A DNA stretch of 16,927 nt from Ulvibacterium sp039819225 (lineage in GTDB: Bacteria; Bacteroidota; Bacteroidia; Flavobacteriales; Flavobacteriaceae): positions 1-16,927 of the forward strand of contig JBCBSN010000071.1 in assembly GCA_039819225.1 (NCBI GenBank), written 5' to 3'. The notes under the pieces were generated by a model, which was not told where the DNA came from, ran no database searches, and was given only the letters and a program-made list of their open reading frames with translations. Position 1 is the stretch's first letter, and each line of letters opens with the position of its first letter. The position numbers were made by a program, and so were the translations under genes. Below are positions 14,246 to 16,927 of this stretch, one piece after another.

Positions 14246-15274
14246 ATGCAGAAATGGCTGTTCCTTTCCATGGCGGTTCTTTTGTTTTGCTGTGGTACCG
14301 GAGATAATAGAGCTCCGTTCACTTCTGTTGACATTGAGGTGCTCTATTCGGATTCCCTGAGCATACGGGCAATCGAGCTTATGGGCCAAAGCCTGGCATT
14401 TGCCGCGGACAACGGGGTTTTTGGAACGATAGACCTCAACTCCGGGAAGATCCGCTCCAAGGTTCAAAAACACCATACCGGAACCCTGGAATTCCGTGCC
14501 GTGGCCCATAATGCCACGGACTTTTTTATGCTGTCCGTTGGGAATCCCGCCCTGTTGTACAAAACCGGCGAGGACGGGAAGATGGATTTGGTGTATCTGG
14601 AAGAGGGGGATGGGGTGTTCTATGACTCCATGACCTTTTGGAACAATAGGGAGGGTATTGCCGTTGGGGATAGTAGGGAAGGATGTTTATCTATCATCAT
14701 CACCCGGGATGGCGGACACCATTGGAGCAAGATTCCCTGTTTCGATCTCCCAAAAAACGTGGAAGGAGAGGGTGCCTTTGCGGCAAGCAATACCAATATA
14801 AGGGTAATAGGCGACAAGACCTGGATAGCCACCACCGGCAGTAGGGTCTATTATTCCCCGGATAAAGGAAGGTCCTGGGAAGTATTCCAGACCCCAATTA
14901 ACCATGGACTTCCTACACAAGGCATTTATTCCATCGATTTTTACCACGAAAAGCTGGGTATAGCCTTTGGAGGCGATTATACAAAACCGGCCCAACAAAC
15001 AGGCAATAAGGCAATGACTACGGATGGTGGCCAGAGCTGGTCCTTGATTGCCGATGGACAGCCTCCCGGCTATAAAAGTTGTGTGCAATTTGTGCCGGAT
15101 TCTCAGGGGAACGAAATAATAGCGGTAAGTTTTACCGGCATTTCCTATTCCCGGAATAGGGGCAAAACCTGGAAAACCTTGTCCGAAGAACCTTTTTATA
15201 CGTTACGCTTTGCATCCGACTCCGTTGCTTTTGCTGCAGGGAAGGGGAGGATAGCCCGACTTCAATTTCAATAA
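14246..15274 (+). CDS. Asp-box (BNR/Ycf48-like) beta-propeller protein, predicted lipoprotein
   Basis: 342 residues. A short signal (MQKWLFLSMAVLLFCC) ends in Cys15-Cys16, one of which is probably lipidated. The body contains four Asp-box motifs on beta-propeller blades: TRDGGHHW (153-160), SPDKGRSW (204-211), TTDGGQSW (258-265) and SRNRGKTW (302-309; the Asp is replaced by Asn), with GGDYTKP and FYTLRF..DSVAFAAGKGRIA segments typical of a flavobacterial family often loosely labelled 'oxidoreductase' or Ycf48/HCF136-like. No catalytic redox motif is visible, so 'oxidoreductase' should not be taken literally; a protein-binding or assembly role is more likely. A TTG at 14210 would give 12 more residues but no better signal. 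A strong hairpin terminator follows its stop. Confidence 0.85.
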   Translation: MQKWLFLSMAVLLFCCGTGDNRAPFTSVDIEVLYSDSLSIRAIELMGQSLAFAADNGVFGTIDLNSGKIRSKVQKHHTGTLEFRAVAHNATDFFMLSVGNPALLYKTGEDGKMDLVYLEEGDGVFYDSMTFWNNREGIAVGDSREGCLSIIITRDGGHHWSKIPCFDLPKNVEGEGAFAASNTNIRVIGDKTWIATTGSRVYYSPDKGRSWEVFQTPINHGLPTQGIYSIDFYHEKLGIAFGGDYTKPAQQTGNKAMTTDGGQSWSLIADGQPPGYKSCVQFVPDSQGNEIIAVSFTGISYSRNRGKTWKTLSEEPFYTLRFASDSVAFAAGKGRIARLQFQ

Positions 15275-15275
15275 A

Positions 15276-15300
15276 AATGGGAAGCAAAAAACTTCCCATT
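15276..15300. terminator. Bidirectional hairpin terminator between convergent genes
   Basis: AATGGGAAG (15276-15284), loop CAAAAAA, CTTCCCATT (15292-15300): a perfect 9-bp stem. On the minus strand the stem runs into TTTAT, giving a Rho-independent terminator for the DUF6515-like gene. On the plus strand it starts two bases after the beta-propeller stop and lacks a T-run, but could still protect the 3' end. Confidence 0.8.
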
Positions 15301-15328
15301 CCTATATGACCTACAATCCTGTAGTAGC

Positions 15329-15679
15329 TTAAACATTGACGACTACAAAACCTCTTCCTTGTTTTTTGTACCAAATACCTCTGTAGTTGTACAGTCTTCT
15401 ACCGTTGACGCGTACAACTCTGTGCCCACGAGGAAGCCGTCTCACCCTAATACCCGCTGGAGCGGCAGCTACTATGAATTTCCGACCTTGTGCCCTGTAC
15501 CAGATGCCATCCGCAAAGTGGAAATTGACTCCTCTATGCACTACTACCGTGGGTTTTTGAACTGTTGTTACTACCGTGCCTACCCGAGGGTATACTTTTA
15601 CGGTTCGGGTTTGAGCGTTAACGGAAACCAAACCTCCCAAAAGGACCAATGCCAAAACATACATTTTTACTCTTTTCAT
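15329..15679 (-). CDS. Small secreted basic protein, DUF6515-like
   Basis: 116 residues with a clear signal peptide (MKRVKMYVLALVLLGGL...VNA, cleavage likely after Ala22, before QT). The mature part is arginine-rich and has a repeated pattern: GIWYRAQGRKFIV (58-70) and GIWYKKQGRGFVV (101-113), separated by a PAGIRVRRLPRGHRVVRVNG segment. This layout, with 'P.G..V..LP.G...V.V.G..Y....G.WY', matches the DUF6515 family of exported Bacteroidota proteins of unknown function. The start at 15679 follows an AT-rich leader; TAGCTTTT at 15715-15708 is a near match to the -7 consensus. A good terminator lies just after its stop. It is probably monocistronic. Function unknown; an envelope or surface role is inferred only from the signal peptide and charge. 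Confidence 0.8.
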   Translation of the reverse strand: MKRVKMYVLALVLLGGLVSVNAQTRTVKVYPRVGTVVTTVQKPTVVVHRGVNFHFADGIWYRAQGRKFIVAAAPAGIRVRRLPRGHRVVRVNGRRLYNYRGIWYKKQGRGFVVVNV

Positions 15680-15785
15680 CCGTTTAAAATTTTGTAATTA
15701 ATTGAAAAAAAGCTATTCCAAAATTTGAAACAGATGGAATCGCTTCGCTTTCGCATAAACTTGTTTTAACCATGTTTTATAAGAT

Positions 15786-15888
15786 ATGCTTAAAAAAGTT
15801 TATACTTATTTCATAACTATTTGTTTTTTGCAATCTGAACTGTAATCCAGATGACGAGTTATATTATTTTGACTCAGGTAATGGGTAA
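15786..15888 (+). pseudogene. Possible tiny lipoprotein ORF broken at a T6 run
   Basis: The ATG at 15786 opens MLKKVYTYFITICF, which looks like a signal peptide, then stops at 15845. If one T of the six-T run (15824-15829) is skipped, the frame continues as CNLNCNPDDELYYFDSGNG to a TAA at 15888, giving a 33-residue product with LNC as a lipobox. A palindromic terminator lies 16 bases downstream. This may be a decayed gene, a sequencing error or chance; similarity to known proteins is not recognised. Confidence 0.25.
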
Positions 15889-15897
15889 TGGTTTAAT

Positions 15898-15921
15898 CAA
15901 AAAAGGAGGCCATGGCCTCCT
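15898..15921 (-). terminator. Rho-independent terminator of the Spy-like gene
   Basis: GGAGGCCATGGCCTCC (15905-15920) is a perfect palindrome, extended by one A/T pair, and on the minus strand it is followed by TTTTTTG. It lies about 30 bases after the stop of the Spy-like gene. On the plus strand it is followed by TATTTT, so it could work in both directions. Confidence 0.85.
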
Positions 15922-15951
15922 ATTTTGTGTATTTCATCGAATTTCCCCCAA

Positions 15952-16395
15952 TTATTGACCTCGTCTTCGGTTGCGCATTTCCTTTAATAAACGTCTTTTG
16001 AAATCCTCTTCCGCCTTTAGCAGTAGCAAGGTCTTTTTTGGAGAGATAAGCTTTTTTATTTGTTTTATGAAATCAGTGTCCTGTTGTTGCTTTTTTTCCT
16101 GGATCGCTATTAGTTCGTCCAAAAGAATACTGATTTCCTTCTCGGACAATTGATCCAGATTGCGAAGTTGGCCTCTAATCTCAACACGTTCCCTTTTTCT
16201 TAGAGCTTCCAGTTGTTGTTCATGTTCGTTGTAAACCGGCCAGAACACCTGGGCTTCCTTTGAACTAAGGTTTAGGCGTTCTGTTATAAAGGCCACTTTT
16301 AGGGTTCGTATTCTTTCCCGCCCTGGTCCATCCTGGGCAAAGAAGAAAGTGCCGCTCAAAAGTGCCAAGGCCAAAAGAATATTTTTACTCCTCAT
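15952..16395 (-). CDS. Spy/CpxP-like small periplasmic protein ('sensor of ECF sigma factor')
   Basis: 147 residues from the second ATG (16395); an ATG two codons earlier (16401) is equally possible. The signal peptide MRSKNILLALALLSGTFFFA is followed by QDGPGRERIRTLKVAFITERLNLSSKEAQVFWPVYNEHE, a helical segment with the LT/LS..EA..F.P.Y pattern of Spy/CpxP-type proteins. The rest is a long charged helix pair ending in a basic RNRRRGQ tail. In Flavobacteriia such proteins sit directly after an ECF sigma factor and a one-pass membrane protein, and are labelled sensors of ECF-type sigma; a chaperone or envelope-stress role is plausible. Its start overlaps the end of the upstream gene by 11 bases, so the two are translationally coupled. 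A strong terminator follows. Confidence 0.82.
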   Translation of the reverse strand: MRSKNILLALALLSGTFFFAQDGPGRERIRTLKVAFITERLNLSSKEAQVFWPVYNEHEQQLEALRKRERVEIRGQLRNLDQLSEKEISILLDELIAIQEKKQQQDTDFIKQIKKLISPKKTLLLLKAEEDFKRRLLKEMRNRRRGQ

Positions 16396-16912
16396 AATCA
16401 TCGGTAGTTATATTTAGTTCTTCAATAGTATCTATGGTCTCATCCAAATACTCCATAATAATTCCCTCCTCAACTATATCATTATCTAGAATGGTATTCA
16501 TTCCCATTTCCTCCAGGGAAAGGGCTTCCGCCAATTCATAGGATGATAGCTTCAAGTCTTTGTCCTCAAAATAGTTTTCAATATCGGATTGGGCCAAATC
16601 CCCAAAAGTTATTTCTTTTTCGGGGATCCAGTACCATCCTAAAAGCATTAAAATAATGGCCGCTATCGAAGCGGCAGCATAGAAATAGCTTCTTTTAGGG
16701 TTTAAACGAAATACTTTGGTCTCCTTTCCCTCAAGCTTTTCCTTTAAGGTCTGGTTGAGATTCTCCAAGTATCCTTCAGGCAATTTAAACCCGTCGTTTT
16801 TGGGTAAAACGAAGTCCGGCTCTTCACCAAGCCTTGCTCTAATGCGGTCATTGAGACTTTCAAAATAGCCCTTCGGCAGATTGAAACTAGGTTTTTTCTT
16901 CTTCTTATCCAT
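16385..16912 (-). CDS. One-pass membrane protein, probable anti-sigma-like partner
   Basis: 175 residues. The cytoplasmic N-terminus is lysine-rich and contains a duplicated motif: FNLPKGYFESLNDRIRARL (10-28) and FKLPEGYLENLNQTLKEKL (42-60). One transmembrane helix follows (about 76-97, YFYAAASIAAIILMLLGWYWIP), then a strongly acidic outer domain rich in Glu/Asp with ENYFEDKDL and LAEALSLEEM segments. This layout, plus overlap with a Spy-like gene, fits the membrane partner of an ECF sigma factor in Flavobacteriia, but it lacks a recognisable zinc anti-sigma (H-x3-C-x2-C) motif, so the anti-sigma role is inferred from context. The ATG at 16912 is followed by MDKKKKKPSF. The sigma gene would be expected just off the right edge; a TAA at 16920-16918 could be its stop. 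Confidence 0.72.
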   Translation of the reverse strand: MDKKKKKPSFNLPKGYFESLNDRIRARLGEEPDFVLPKNDGFKLPEGYLENLNQTLKEKLEGKETKVFRLNPKRSYFYAAASIAAIILMLLGWYWIPEKEITFGDLAQSDIENYFEDKDLKLSSYELAEALSLEEMGMNTILDNDIVEEGIIMEYLDETIDTIEELNITTDDYEE

Positions 16913-16927
16913 GTTCTTTAAAAGGAC

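Noticed and set aside
1..16927. CRISPR array, tRNA, rRNA, insertion sequence or prophage
   Set aside because: No spaced direct repeats, cloverleaf sequences, rRNA segments, transposase or phage genes were seen on either strand.

Overview
The window looks like the chromosome of a marine Flavobacteriaceae (Bacteroidota), probably near Maribacter, Arenibacter or Muricauda. The evidence is an 802-residue FadN-type beta-oxidation protein downstream of a MarR regulator, a single-chain PurL with a fused glutaminase, a DUF6515-like secreted protein, a run of lipoproteins, Bacteroidota-type TAnnTTTG promoter boxes and the near absence of Shine-Dalgarno sequences. The genus is inferred from memory of protein families, not from a search.

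Left part, minus strand (1-10414), in transcription order: an RsmB/NSUN-type RNA m5C methyltransferase; purL (purine synthesis); a long-chain acyl-CoA synthetase; a MarR regulator overlapped by one base (TAATG) with a fadN-like hydroxyacyl-CoA dehydrogenase/enoyl-CoA hydratase; and the N-terminus of a four-helix bundle (S23/IVP-type) protein running off the left edge. The ligase activates fatty acids and the FadN-like protein carries out the hydration and dehydrogenation steps of beta-oxidation. The MarR protein probably controls its own operon through a 22-bp perfect palindrome next to a consensus -7 box.

Middle part, plus strand (10546-15274): five genes, nearly all starting with lipoprotein signal peptides. 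They encode a formylglycine-type sulfatase, a YHYH-domain protein with two YHYH motifs, a YwqK/MORN-like repeat protein (apparently TTG start), an SCO-family CxxxC protein, and an Asp-box beta-propeller protein. The first four are tightly packed and look like one transcription unit for an extracytoplasmic, possibly metal-linked, function that is not described as far as I know. The propeller gene sits beyond a structured repeat and has its own promoter box.

Right part, minus strand (15329-16912): an anti-sigma-like one-pass membrane protein overlapping a small Spy/CpxP-like periplasmic protein (a 'sensor of ECF sigma' arrangement; the sigma factor would lie just off the right edge), then a DUF6515-like secreted protein. 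Good hairpin terminators end both minus-strand units. A possible tiny frameshifted lipoprotein ORF lies between them on the plus strand.

The most unusual sequence features are a dispersed palindromic repeat inserted in frame into purL, a three-way-junction repeat at 14093-14148, and the uniform lipoprotein cluster.
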